This document shows positions 17,556-26,114 of a DNA stretch of 64,000 bases, in pieces. Numbering within the stretch: position 1 is the stretch's first letter; each line of letters opens with the position of its first letter. Source of the stretch: Chungangia koreensis (GTDB lineage: Bacteria; Bacillota; Bacilli; Bacillales_A; Planococcaceae); NCBI RefSeq assembly GCF_042651785.1, contig NZ_JBHSEC010000003.1, positions 62,001 to 126,000 on the forward strand, given 5' to 3'. Both the position numbers and the translations under genes were made by a program. Below the pieces are notes generated by a model. It did no database searches, was not told the DNA's origin, and saw only the letters and a program-made list of their open reading frames with translations.

Positions 17556-18995
17556 CTATTTCCCGCTTTTAATCGTATGTGACATATATCCGATGGCCAT
17601 TTGAAGCTGATCATCGTTTTCCTTGCGCTCTTTATATGATTGAATCACTTCACGGAGCTTGACGAAAAAATAATGATCCATTTGTGGTTCCAAGGATAAT
17701 CCTTTATCCTGACGGAAATCTTCTACTGCTTTGGCTGTCACTTCATCGAAATACCCATCTGTTCTTGTCACGTCATAGCCCATCGAGTTAAGAGCGTTTT
17801 GTGCGTAGGCGATGTCGTCCGAATAATCACCCGTTGCATACTGGCCGCCGACCGGTTTCGCACTTAATTTGAATAATACATTTTGCTCCACTTCCAGATC
17901 GGCTTTGATTCCTTTTCCATGAATCCACTGTTGGTTCGGTGTGAGCCATTTATGTGTTGATAGCTTCACTTCCCCGCCATTGGATAATTCCATCGTTTCC
18001 TGGACAGTACCTTTCCCGAAACTCGTCGTTCCAATGATGAATGCCCGTTTTAAATCCTTCAGTGCCCCACTTAATACCTCACTTGCTGAAGCGCTTCCTT
18101 CATTTTGCAATATGGCAACCGGGATTTTTTTCATCTTTTTTGTATACGCGGTCTCCTCCGGTTGTTTCACTGTGAGCGGTTCCAGAATTCCACGTGAATC
18201 TTGCATGAAGGTATACGTGGCGCCTGGTTTCAACATACTGCCAGCAACTTTTTCGACGCTATGCAAATAGCCGCCTGGATTACTGCGGACATCGATGATA
18301 ATGCCCTCGACTCCCCGTTTCAGCAAGTCGCTCGTATGCTGCTCCCACTCTTCCGCCGTCTTTTCGCCAAACATGGAAATCGTTACATATCCGATCGTTT
18401 GCCCTTCTACGTCGAACGTTTCACTCGTCACCGTTTTGACTGGTATCGTGGAACGCATAATCGAGATTTTTACATGACGCTGCTCTTCTGGCCTGTAGAG
18501 CGTCAGTGTAACTTCCGTCCCTTTTTCACCGCCGATTAATTGGAGCAGCTCCTTCAACGACTTTCCATCCACCCGCTCCCCATTCACTTGTACAATTTCG
18601 TCATACGGTTTAATCCCAGCTTTCTCTGCCGGTGAGGACTTAATCGGAGAAACGATGATGAACCGCCCTTGGGACTGTGTAATTTCAGCACCTATTCCTA
18701 CCCGTTCATCTGATAACGATTGCTCATGGGCCCTTGCCTCTTCTTCCGAAAAATATGTACTGTATGGGTCACCGATCGTATCTGTCATTCCACGAATCGC
18801 GCCCTCCACCAGCTTCTCATCACTTACGGGGTAAACTGCATGTTTGGTAATCAAAGCAAATGCTTCATCGATGGTCTTATTCTCACTAATTCCCTCCAAT
18901 GCTCCGGTGCTACTATCCTTCTTATTCAAGAAAAATAAGAAGAATGCAATGACGATGATAAAAATTCCTACTAAAATAATTCGGCTCTTGCGCAT
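17556..18995 (-). CDS. ctpB: S41-family carboxy-terminal processing protease
   Basis: 479 residues: one N-terminal membrane anchor (about 5-23), a PDZ domain (about 95-180), the S41 catalytic core, and a C-terminal peptidoglycan-binding-like segment (SDDIAYAQNALNSMGYDVTRTDGYFDE). The Ser-Lys-Gln triad is visible: Ser303 in NEGSASASE, Lys328 in SFGKGTVQ and Gln332. In B. subtilis CtpB cleaves SpoIVFA during sporulation signalling; here the same genomic place next to ftsEX and minJ supports orthology, but CtpA-like roles are possible. Starts at ATG 18995 behind AAAGGGGA. Confidence 0.9.
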   Translation of the reverse strand: MRKSRIILVGIFIIVIAFFLFFLNKKDSSTGALEGISENKTIDEAFALITKHAVYPVSDEKLVEGAIRGMTDTIGDPYSTYFSEEEARAHEQSLSDERVGIGAEITQSQGRFIIVSPIKSSPAEKAGIKPYDEIVQVNGERVDGKSLKELLQLIGGEKGTEVTLTLYRPEEQRHVKISIMRSTIPVKTVTSETFDVEGQTIGYVTISMFGEKTAEEWEQHTSDLLKRGVEGIIIDVRSNPGGYLHSVEKVAGSMLKPGATYTFMQDSRGILEPLTVKQPEETAYTKKMKKIPVAILQNEGSASASEVLSGALKDLKRAFIIGTTSFGKGTVQETMELSNGGEVKLSTHKWLTPNQQWIHGKGIKADLEVEQNVLFKLSAKPVGGQYATGDYSDDIAYAQNALNSMGYDVTRTDGYFDEVTAKAVEDFRQDKGLSLEPQMDHYFFVKLREVIQSYKERKENDDQLQMAIGYMSHTIKSGK

Positions 18996-19025
18996 ATTAT
19001 TTCCCCTTTCTTCCTTTCACTTTAT

Positions 19026-19066
19026 GAAAGGGCTTGGGCGAATAACACACGCAAGAGCCGGTTTTT
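19026..19066 (-). terminator. Possible terminator after the TlpA-like gene
   Basis: An imperfect GGCTCTTGCG / CGCCCAAGCC stem on minus is followed by CTTTCAT only, so the tail is weak. Confidence 0.35.
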
Positions 19067-19074
19067 ATTGTCAA

Positions 19075-19653
19075 TTATTCCATGCTGTCCACTAAATCAA
19101 TCATCATTTGTTCGTCCATCGGTCCGACAATCTTATGCCGAATCAAGCCGGCCGTATCAATCGTAAAGGTCGTCGGTATCGTTAAAATTTCATATGTCTT
19201 TTCAAGACTTCCATCTTCATCTGTCGGAATCGGGAACGTTAATTCATAATCTTCAACAAATTGAATGGCATCATCAATGCCGCCATATTCGGCATTCGTC
19301 AAATTGACCGCTAAGATTTCAACATTATCCTTTTCCGCATAATCCTCATAATAGTTCTGCATATGAGGCATTTCCGCTTTACATGGCGGGCACCAAGAAG
19401 CCCAAAAATTCAGTATGACTTTCTTTCCTTTGTAATCGGATAATTTAACGGACTCTCCATCCAACGTTTTCACTTCAAAATCCGGTGGGGCTTTTCCTTT
19501 TTCCAATCCGCTCTCAGGCAGAATATCAACCGATGTACCGATGGCCTCTTCAGGCACTTTTTGAGATTCTTCGATACTCCCTCTAACATATTGAGTAACC
19601 ATGATGGCAACCAAAATGGCGACGATCAATAGACCGAATACTTTCTTCTTCAT
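19075..19653 (-). CDS. Membrane-tethered thiol-disulfide oxidoreductase (TlpA/ResA-like)
   Basis: 192 residues: an N-terminal membrane anchor (about 5-21), a linker, and a thioredoxin-fold domain with the WCPPC active site (Cys88 and Cys91) in NFWASWCPPCKAEMPHM and the cis-Pro motif in TIPTTFTID. This layout is that of ResA, StoA and related extracytoplasmic reductants used in cytochrome c maturation or disulfide reduction outside the membrane. A c-type cytochrome gene (cccB) lies 4 kb away, which makes a haem-maturation role possible but not shown. It is 3 bases downstream of the next membrane gene and clearly in the same operon. Confidence 0.85.
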   Translation of the reverse strand: MKKKVFGLLIVAILVAIMVTQYVRGSIEESQKVPEEAIGTSVDILPESGLEKGKAPPDFEVKTLDGESVKLSDYKGKKVILNFWASWCPPCKAEMPHMQNYYEDYAEKDNVEILAVNLTNAEYGGIDDAIQFVEDYELTFPIPTDEDGSLEKTYEILTIPTTFTIDTAGLIRHKIVGPMDEQMMIDLVDSME

Positions 19654-19656
19654 TCG

Positions 19657-20310
19657 TCAGATCCTTTCCTCCGTCGGTTTTTGTTTCACCTGCTTAAACA
19701 GGATCGGGAAGATTGCTAACATACAAACAATGGTAGTTAAAATAGGCGTCTGGTTCATCCCTTCAGGCTGGATGGTACCAATGAGGAGCATAACCAGCAG
19801 CATAATCGTGGCAAGCTGTATTCTCCATAACGTCCCTTTTGAAATATAGAGGAGGACGGCAAAAGATATGATTGTAAAAATGGTGAATGTGAGCATGCCT
19901 TGCCAATTCGTTCCGTCATTTAAGAATACCATCAGTACCTGATAAATGCATTGAATGAGAATGATTGAAAAAAGGGCTATTTCAGTATCCTTCACAGAAA
20001 AGCCATTCTTTTTTAGAGCGAAGAATGTACGTATTAATGCAGCAACTACCCCTAAATATATGCCGGTTTGGCCGCCATTAAAATACAGAATCATCAGAGG
20101 CGAATCGACAACCATGTTGAAATCTGTGACAACGACACTCAATTTCCACACGACGATGAAGATGATGACAATATCCGAATACATGTTTTCAGCTTGTTTG
20201 CCGTAACGTTTCCAGACAATTAAACCCGTTATAATAAACGCAGCTAATAAGGCGATCCATGAAGAAGGGATGGTCAGGGATTTTAGTATAAACCACTGTG
20301 TTACAGGCAC
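19657..20310 (-). CDS. Six-helix membrane protein of unknown function, partner of the TlpA-like gene
   Basis: 217 residues and at least six hydrophobic helices. I do not recognise the family with confidence. The segment YSDIVIIFIVVWKLSVVV and the following NGGQTGIYLGVVAAL vaguely recall the prolipoprotein diacylglyceryl transferase fold, but the conserved Lgt catalytic residues are not evident. It is upstream of, and only 3 bases from, the thioredoxin-like gene, so a role in delivering reducing power or handling a substrate of that enzyme is the best contextual guess. Confidence 0.6.
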   Translation of the reverse strand: MPVTQWFILKSLTIPSSWIALLAAFIITGLIVWKRYGKQAENMYSDIVIIFIVVWKLSVVVTDFNMVVDSPLMILYFNGGQTGIYLGVVAALIRTFFALKKNGFSVKDTEIALFSIILIQCIYQVLMVFLNDGTNWQGMLTFTIFTIISFAVLLYISKGTLWRIQLATIMLLVMLLIGTIQPEGMNQTPILTTIVCMLAIFPILFKQVKQKPTEERI

Positions 20311-20337
20311 AGGAATCGTCTCCTTTAGTTTGGGAGT

Positions 20338-20376
20338 TTAAAAACAGCCCTGCATCTAATGTAAGATACAGGGCTT
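20338..20376 (-). terminator. Terminator of the ftsEX-M23 operon
   Basis: On minus, AAGCCCTGTATCT pairs with AGATGCAGGGCT and is followed by a GTTTTTAA tail. Confidence 0.85.
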
Positions 20377-20382
20377 GTCCTC

Positions 20383-21693
20383 TTATAGTGGTACGTAGCG
20401 CCAAGGATTGACAGCACTTGGTCCTTTAGATGACCAGTTACCGATATGGAACTCAAAGTGCAAGTGGGAGCCAGTTGAACCACCGGATGAACCCATTGCA
20501 GCAATGTGTTCTCCTTTATCAACCGATTGGCCAGAACTTACACCGATACTCGATAAATGCGCATATACTGTCGTATAGATTTGGCCGTCAACTGAGTGGG
20601 TAATCATGATGACATTACCGTAAGTTCCCATCGTCCCGGCATAAGAAACGACACCGTCACCAGCTGCATAGATGGGAGTACCAACACTGTTAGCAATATC
20701 TTGTCCACGGTGAGCCTTATAAACTCCAGTAATCGGATGGACACGCCCTCCAAAACCGGATGAGAAACGTCCGGAAGCCGGGCTTGTCCAATCTCCACTT
20801 GATACGGTAGGAGAAGAACTGCCGCCGCTATTAGTGCTATTGTTTTTATTTTGAGCAGCTTTTTTTGCAGCAGCTTCTCTACGTTTACGTTCTGCCTCTT
20901 TGCGAGCAATCTCTGCTAAACGTTTCTGTTCGGCTACAATTTTCGCCTCAAGTTCTTCGCTTACTTGGTGAGCATCATGTAAATCTTCTTCAAGATCTGC
21001 CTTTTCAGCACGAAGTTTTGCTACTTCAGCCTCCAACTGATCGACTAATTTACCTTGTTGGACTTTTTGTTGATCAAGTGAAGCCTTTAAATCTATTAAC
21101 TTCTGTTTATTCAATTCTTGTTGTGCACGCTTATCTTCCACTAATTTCTTTTGTTCTTCAAGCGCTTGTTTATCAGCCGCTTGTTCTTCTAAGATCTTGC
21201 GGTCTGCCTCCATTAACGTATTTACAGCAGAGAAGCGGTCAATAAAGTCAATGAAGCTGTTGGCACCTAATAACACATCTAAATAGTTAACAGAACCACC
21301 GCTTGCTTGAACTGCACGAATCCGCTCGCGTAGCAATTCGTCACGTTCAGCAATTTTCTTTTCCAATTTGGCAATTGAAACTTTTAATTCGTCAATTTCC
21401 TTTGTTGTCTGAGCGATTTCTTCATTTACATGTTTGATCTTACCATTAGTATTTGCAATTTTATTATTCAGCTCTTGGATTTTCTCTTGGAGCAATTGAA
21501 TTTCAGTTTTATTTTTATTAATCTCTACGTTCTTTTCACCAATTTGTGAATCTAAACTATCTTTTTTCTGTTCAATTTGTTTTTGCTGATCCTTCAAGTT
21601 GCTCATTGTATCGGCCATTGCAGCCGGTGCGGAAAAAGCAAAACCTACAGTCGCAGCCACTGACAGCAGCATCCATTTCGATTTCTTCAACAT
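20383..21693 (-). CDS. M23 peptidoglycan endopeptidase with coiled coil (EnvC/PcsB-type)
   Basis: 436 residues: signal peptide (cleavage near AMA-DT, residue 27), a long coiled coil (about 30-270) rich in Glu, Lys and Gln, a Ser/Asn-rich linker, and a C-terminal LytM domain. Zinc ligands are in HRGQDIA and SHLHFEFH. It lies directly downstream of ftsX with a 32-base gap. In related systems FtsEX drives a coiled-coil hydrolase across the membrane (EnvC in E. coli, PcsB in streptococci, CwlO in B. subtilis); this protein most likely plays that part here, with its own catalytic domain rather than acting as an activator. Confidence 0.88.
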   Translation of the reverse strand: MLKKSKWMLLSVAATVGFAFSAPAAMADTMSNLKDQQKQIEQKKDSLDSQIGEKNVEINKNKTEIQLLQEKIQELNNKIANTNGKIKHVNEEIAQTTKEIDELKVSIAKLEKKIAERDELLRERIRAVQASGGSVNYLDVLLGANSFIDFIDRFSAVNTLMEADRKILEEQAADKQALEEQKKLVEDKRAQQELNKQKLIDLKASLDQQKVQQGKLVDQLEAEVAKLRAEKADLEEDLHDAHQVSEELEAKIVAEQKRLAEIARKEAERKRREAAAKKAAQNKNNSTNSGGSSSPTVSSGDWTSPASGRFSSGFGGRVHPITGVYKAHRGQDIANSVGTPIYAAGDGVVSYAGTMGTYGNVIMITHSVDGQIYTTVYAHLSSIGVSSGQSVDKGEHIAAMGSSGGSTGSHLHFEFHIGNWSSKGPSAVNPWRYVPL

Positions 21694-21725
21694 TCATTCC
21701 CCTTCCGAATCTATGAATCTATTAT

Positions 21726-22610
21726 CTAAACTCGCAAAAACTTACGGACAGACATGAAACTTCCCCAAACACCGATAAAGATTCCCATTAGTAATATCAA
21801 ACCGTCCACCTGCAAGATGAAGGGATTAAACTCTAATATTTGGAAAAGCGTATTATCAAGGCGCGGTTGTAATGCTTCATGAAGTTTATAGTAACCAAAT
21901 GTGACGACAGCAATCGGCAAGATTGAACCGAGCACTCCGTACCACATACCTTCCAATACAAATGGGATGCGGACAAAGTTATTTGTGGCACCTACAAGTT
22001 TCATAATCTCAATTTCTCGTCCACGGGCAACAATTGTGATCCGGATCGTGTTTGAAATTAGGAACATTGCGGTAAATAATAGTGCAAGGATCAGACCTAA
22101 TCCAACATTTCGACTAAGATTTAGGATATTGAAAAGACGTTCGATTTTCTCTTCACCATAGATGACATTATCGACGTGATCGAGCTTCCCAATTTCCTTT
22201 GCAACCAAATCCGTTTCCTGCGGATTCTCCGCACGCACATAAAATGCGTCGTGGAGTGGATTGCTTTGTTCGTACAAACGTAAAGCTTCCCCGAAATCTT
22301 TGACTAAATCGTTCAACTCTTCACCTTTCGGAGAGTATTGAACCTCTGCGACACCATCCATCGCATTTAACTGTTGTTCCAGTTGCTTGACTGCCGCTTC
22401 ATCTGCAGTCAAATCGACAAGTGTTTTAATTTCTACATCATTCTCTAAGTTGTCTGCAATCTTATTCAAGTTCATCATGATGACGATAAACACGCCTACC
22501 AAAAGTAACGTTACAGTCACGGCACTAACTGATGCGAATGTCATCCAGCTGTTCCTGCCGAGACTCTTGAAACTTTCCCGGATATGACGGCCAAATGTCC
22601 TAGCTTTCAT
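21726..22610 (-). CDS. ftsX: Cell-division ABC transporter permease FtsX
   Basis: 294 residues with four membrane helices and a large extracellular loop between helices 1 and 2 (about residues 50-170), where FtsX contacts its hydrolase. RHIRESFKSLGRNSWMTFASVSAVTVTLLLVG and the RGREIEIMKLVGATNNFVRIPFVLEG block are characteristic. The ATG at 22610 has GGAGGTGA 7 bases upstream and overlaps the ftsE stop by 11 bases. It works with FtsE to convert ATP hydrolysis into control of the M23 enzyme encoded next. Confidence 0.95.
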   Translation of the reverse strand: MKARTFGRHIRESFKSLGRNSWMTFASVSAVTVTLLLVGVFIVIMMNLNKIADNLENDVEIKTLVDLTADEAAVKQLEQQLNAMDGVAEVQYSPKGEELNDLVKDFGEALRLYEQSNPLHDAFYVRAENPQETDLVAKEIGKLDHVDNVIYGEEKIERLFNILNLSRNVGLGLILALLFTAMFLISNTIRITIVARGREIEIMKLVGATNNFVRIPFVLEGMWYGVLGSILPIAVVTFGYYKLHEALQPRLDNTLFQILEFNPFILQVDGLILLMGIFIGVWGSFMSVRKFLRV

Positions 22611-23286
22611 AACCGTAATCACCTCCGAGCTCGTCCCTCATAATGAGCCCGCCTTCAATCGCTATGACCCTATGTCTCACTGTGTTGACGATTTCCTTAT
22701 TATGCGTAGCCATGACAATCGTAGTGCCACGGTTATTGATTTCTTCAAATATATTCATGATCTCCCAAGATGTCTCTGGATCGAGGTTACCTGTAGGCTC
22801 GTCTGCAATCACTACTTTCGGATTGTTGACGATTGAACGTGCAATTGCGACACGTTGCTGTTCACCGCCAGATAATTCGTTCGGGAACATTCTTGCTTTA
22901 TGTTTCAATCCGACAAGTTCGAGTACATCTGTTACACGTTTGCGGATGACTTTCGGAGACTCCTCGATTACCTCAAGTGCGAATGCTATATTCTCGTAAA
23001 CATTCAATTTAGGGAGTAGTTTGAAGTCCTGAAACACAACACCAAGTTGGCGTCTTAATAGTGGTACACGTTTGTTTTTCAAAGTAGCCAAATTTACACC
23101 GTTCACTATAATGTCGCCGGAAGAAGGTCTTTCTTCGCGGTACATCATTTTGATGAACGTCGATTTCCCTGCACCACTCGGTCCCACGACGTACACGAAT
23201 TCGCCTTGCTTGATTTCTACATCAATACCGTTTGCAGCAACAACGCCGTTTTGGTATTTCTTGTAGACATTTTTCATTTCTATCAT
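22600..23286 (-). CDS. ftsE: Cell-division ABC transporter ATPase FtsE
   Basis: 228 residues, a minimal ABC ATPase. Walker A GPSGAGKST, Q-loop in VVFQDFKLLP, signature LSGGEQQRVAIARS, Walker B VVIADEPTGNLD and the switch His in ATHNKEIV are all intact. The ATG at 23286 is chosen because TTTAGGTGG lies about 8 bases upstream. First gene of the ftsE-ftsX-M23 operon. Confidence 0.95.
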   Translation of the reverse strand: MIEMKNVYKKYQNGVVAANGIDVEIKQGEFVYVVGPSGAGKSTFIKMMYREERPSSGDIIVNGVNLATLKNKRVPLLRRQLGVVFQDFKLLPKLNVYENIAFALEVIEESPKVIRKRVTDVLELVGLKHKARMFPNELSGGEQQRVAIARSIVNNPKVVIADEPTGNLDPETSWEIMNIFEEINNRGTTIVMATHNKEIVNTVRHRVIAIEGGLIMRDELGGDYGYES

Positions 23287-23298
23287 TCTTAGAACCAC

Positions 23299-23585
23299 CT
23301 AAAGTTTTTTCTACAAGTGTTGCCGTTTTTCGACGGCAAACCAATTATAACATGATATTCTACACGTTTTATTACAGTTATGTATCAATTTACATTGATT
23401 TAGGGCATCATTCCTCAGCGTTTTTGGTACTTTCGGTATAAACTTCTACTAACGTCGAATGACCTACTTTTTTGTCTAATTCTCCGCGGTATTAAGAAAC
23501 TCCTCTTTTTTCTATTAAATATTTTTTCGACAAACGAAGGAGGTTCACGTTTGTAATAATTAGGAAATAAATGGCGGAAATGTGG
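23299..23585. other. Intergenic region upstream of ftsE
   Basis: Between the ftsE start and the cccB terminator I see only AT-rich DNA, the ftsE promoter candidate at 23344 and no gene; an open frame at 23415-23603 lacks a start site and family resemblance. Confidence 0.6.
23344..23352 (-). promoter_or_regulatory. Extended -10 promoter candidate for ftsE
   Basis: On minus the sequence ATGTTATAAT gives TGnTATAAT, an extended -10, about 58 bases upstream of the ftsE start; no good -35 is seen. Confidence 0.45.
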
Positions 23586-23589
23586 CAAA

Positions 23590-23627
23590 AAAAATCCCAT
23601 CACTTTTGTTTAGTGATGGGATCTTTT
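23590..23627 (-). terminator. Terminator of cccB
   Basis: ATCCCATCAC (23594-23603) pairs with GTGATGGGAT (23613-23622); T-rich on both sides, so it can act in both directions. Confidence 0.85.
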
Positions 23628-23636
23628 TATACATAA

Positions 23637-23990
23637 TTATTTTTGCTTAGATAAATAATCTACAACAGCATCCAAGTCTTCACCTGAAATAAGTCCGGGA
23701 GGCATTTGTCCTTTACCATTTTCAATGGTGCTGCGAATTTCATCTGCAGACAAACGGCCACCAACATCGTTAAGAGATGGTCCCATTCCGCCTTCAAGGT
23801 TTTGACCATGGCAGGAAATACAGCTTTGGTTCAATACTTCTTCAGCGTGAGCAGTTGTATCTGCGCCGCCTCCATTGTCGCCGTTTCCGCCGTTGTTGTT
23901 GTTGTCGCCGCCTGCATTATCGTTGCCGCCGCCACAAGCGCCAAGAACTAAACCAGCGCCCAATAACAACATCATGAACTTTTTCTTCAT
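23637..23990 (-). CDS. cccB: Cytochrome c551 lipoprotein
   Basis: 117 residues: a lipoprotein signal with lipobox LGAC (Cys19), a long Gly/Asn/Asp linker (20-43), and a small class I cytochrome domain with haem motif CISCH (Cys57, Cys60, His61) and the likely axial Met in GQMPPGL. In B. subtilis CccB is a lipid-anchored electron carrier on the outer face of the membrane, supplying cytochrome oxidase. Here it sits between yvjA and ftsE, as in B. subtilis. Confidence 0.92.
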   Translation of the reverse strand: MKKKFMMLLLGAGLVLGACGGGNDNAGGDNNNNGGNGDNGGGADTTAHAEEVLNQSCISCHGQNLEGGMGPSLNDVGGRLSADEIRSTIENGKGQMPPGLISGEDLDAVVDYLSKQK

Positions 23991-24063
23991 TTAGCTTTCC
24001 CTCCTGTTGGTATTAATGAAGTACATCATTAGTATAGCAATTAAATTTGCTATCATACTGTTC

Positions 24064-24927
24064 CTATACCCGTTTAAAACCTTCACCAAGCACTTCATGT
24101 GCATCCGCAACAATGACAAATGCTCGTGGATCTACCGTTTGCACAACTTCTTTCAATTTTGTGAACTCGGTTTGGTGAACAACAACCAGTACAATCGGCT
24201 TTTCTTCATTCGTATAACCACCATATGCAGGAAGTTTCGTCACACCGCGATTGACGACTTTGTAAATGGCATCCCGCACTTCAGCTTGACGGTTAGTAAT
24301 AATGTACACCATTTTAGAACGGCCCAAACCTAATTGGACCATATCAATTGTTTTGGATGTAACGTAAAGCCCAATAACTGCGTATAACCCTTTTTCAATA
24401 TCAAACGCAAGCGCAGCCGACAATACAATGACTCCGTCGATAAAAGCCACACACGAACCCAAAGTCATCCCCGTGTACTTATGAACAATTTGGGCAGCCA
24501 AGTCTGTACCGCCAGTCGAACCTTTCCCACGGAAAACAATTCCGATGCCAAGCCCGACCGTAATACCGCCGAAAATAGACGCCAACAATGGGTTCATAGT
24601 CCAAGGCTCCCAAGTTTCCGTCCAAAACACGACTAACGGAAGGAACACTGTACCGACCAATGTTTTGATGCCGAACTGGCGACCTAATAAGAGTATTCCC
24701 GCAATGAACAAAGGAATATTCAACGCCCACTGCACAAACGCCGGTTTCCAGCCAAGCAGTCCGTATAGTATCGTACTAATCCCGCTCACGCCGCCAGACG
24801 CAATCTCATTCGGCAATAAAAACACGTTAAAACCAATCGCAATAATGGCCGATCCGATTAAAACGTGGATATATTCTAATATGGTTTTAAAAGTTGGATT
24901 CAATTCAACTGGAGTTCTCCGATTCAT
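24064..24927 (-). CDS. yvjA: YitT-family membrane protein (YvjA-like)
   Basis: 287 residues: five to six helices of the YitT membrane domain (LPNEIASGGVSGISTILYGL, FRGKGSTGGTDLAAQIVHKY, DGVIVLSAALAFDIEKGLYAVIGLYV) and a C-terminal DUF2179 cytosolic domain (KMVYIITNRQAEVRDAIYKVVNRGVTKLPAYGGYT). Family function is unsettled. The ATG at 24927 has GAGG 7 bases upstream. Position next to cccB matches B. subtilis yvjA. Confidence 0.85.
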   Translation of the reverse strand: MNRRTPVELNPTFKTILEYIHVLIGSAIIAIGFNVFLLPNEIASGGVSGISTILYGLLGWKPAFVQWALNIPLFIAGILLLGRQFGIKTLVGTVFLPLVVFWTETWEPWTMNPLLASIFGGITVGLGIGIVFRGKGSTGGTDLAAQIVHKYTGMTLGSCVAFIDGVIVLSAALAFDIEKGLYAVIGLYVTSKTIDMVQLGLGRSKMVYIITNRQAEVRDAIYKVVNRGVTKLPAYGGYTNEEKPIVLVVVHQTEFTKLKEVVQTVDPRAFVIVADAHEVLGEGFKRV

Positions 24928-25131
24928 AATCTGCCTCATTTCTATGTCGTAATGCCAAAAGAGAGTATAGCAGAGGCAGCGCCGGCTGTGAAGTTCATTA
25001 CTGCGGCGCGTTGAAGTGGTGAAAACCTACATAGAGTGCTTTTAAGAAAATGTGATCGGAATTTGGAAGTTTGAGGATAGCTGACAACTTTGTATGCGGT
25101 GAAATTATTATTCACTTTAATCAAAAAGGCA

Positions 25132-25159
25132 TTCAAAATGTCATTAAAATTGCTATAAT
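25132..25159 (+). promoter_or_regulatory. Sigma-A promoter candidate for the LysR gene
   Basis: TTCAAA (25132-25137), 16-base spacer, TATAAT (25154-25159), 35 bases before the start codon. Confidence 0.6.
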
Positions 25160-25193
25160 TTAATAACTATTCAGAAAAAAGGGGATATTGAAT

Positions 25194-26114
25194 ATGGATT
25201 TAAAAGATTGTTCTTTACTACTATCTTTATATGAAGAAAAAAATTTGAGAAAAGTCGCTGAAAAACTTTATATATCCCAACCTGCAATTACATATCGTTT
25301 GAAACAGATTGAAGATAAGTTTCAAGCACGTTTAGTGGAAAGGACCAATAAAGGAGTTGTCTTTACTTTGGAAGGCGAGCATGTCGTGAAATTTGCCCAG
25401 ACAATGCTAAATGAGTTTTCCGCTGCAAAGGACTATGTTTATAACATGAGCAGCGAAGTCCGTGGAGTTCTTAGACTATCAGTTACCAGTAATTTCGCCC
25501 AATATATTTTACCTAATCTCCTTAAGAGATTCTCAGAGCAGTATCCCAATGTGCAAATACATCTTAAAACAGGAAAGAGCAAAAATGTCCTTCAGCAGCT
25601 TAAAGATGACGATGCCCATCTCGCTATTTTAAGAGGTGATTACGCTTGGCTGGAGGAAAAAAAGAAAATCCATCAAGAAAGGATCCTTCTTATTTCAAAA
25701 ATCCCTTTAAAGATGGAAAATCTCCCTGACTATCCTCGGATTTTTTACGTAACGGATCAACTATTAAGCCAGATTATCGATAACTGGTGGACCGAAAACT
25801 ACTCATCTCCTCCAAACAATGTAGTGGAAGCCGACAAGGTAGAGGCTTGCAGGGATTTGGCGAGAACAGGAATGGGGTACACAATCATCCCTGAAATTTG
25901 CCTTAGCAAATCACATTTTGACGAGATGTTTGTGTACCCTCTTAAAAGTCCTCAAGAAGACTTAACTATTCGGAATACTTGGCTTCTCCATAAAAGGAAA
26001 TCCCGAGAATTATCTGTAGTAGATGCCTTCATTGATTTTATCGAAAATGAATTGAAATCCGGTGAGATCATTCGCGTTTTCAATCCGGAAGAACATGTCG
26101 AACTTCTAATTTGA
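25194..26114 (+). CDS. LysR-family transcriptional regulator
   Basis: 306 residues. The N-terminal winged helix-turn-helix is clear (LRKVAEKLYISQPAITYRLKQIEDKFQ, about 16-44) and is followed by a linker helix and a two-lobed substrate-binding-like domain. The ATG at 25194 has AAGGGGAT 8 bases upstream; the TTG at 25188 is less likely. It is convergent with, and overlaps by 9 bases, the last gene of the peptide-import operon, so it is not in the usual divergent arrangement. It may regulate that operon, but nothing in the sequence proves it; the effector is unknown. Confidence 0.88.
   Translation: MDLKDCSLLLSLYEEKNLRKVAEKLYISQPAITYRLKQIEDKFQARLVERTNKGVVFTLEGEHVVKFAQTMLNEFSAAKDYVYNMSSEVRGVLRLSVTSNFAQYILPNLLKRFSEQYPNVQIHLKTGKSKNVLQQLKDDDAHLAILRGDYAWLEEKKKIHQERILLISKIPLKMENLPDYPRIFYVTDQLLSQIIDNWWTENYSSPPNNVVEADKVEACRDLARTGMGYTIIPEICLSKSHFDEMFVYPLKSPQEDLTIRNTWLLHKRKSRELSVVDAFIDFIENELKSGEIIRVFNPEEHVELLI

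Noticed and set aside
23415..23603. Minus-strand frame of 62 codons between ftsE and cccB
   Set aside because: It starts near a terminator, has no ribosome site and low-complexity basic composition.
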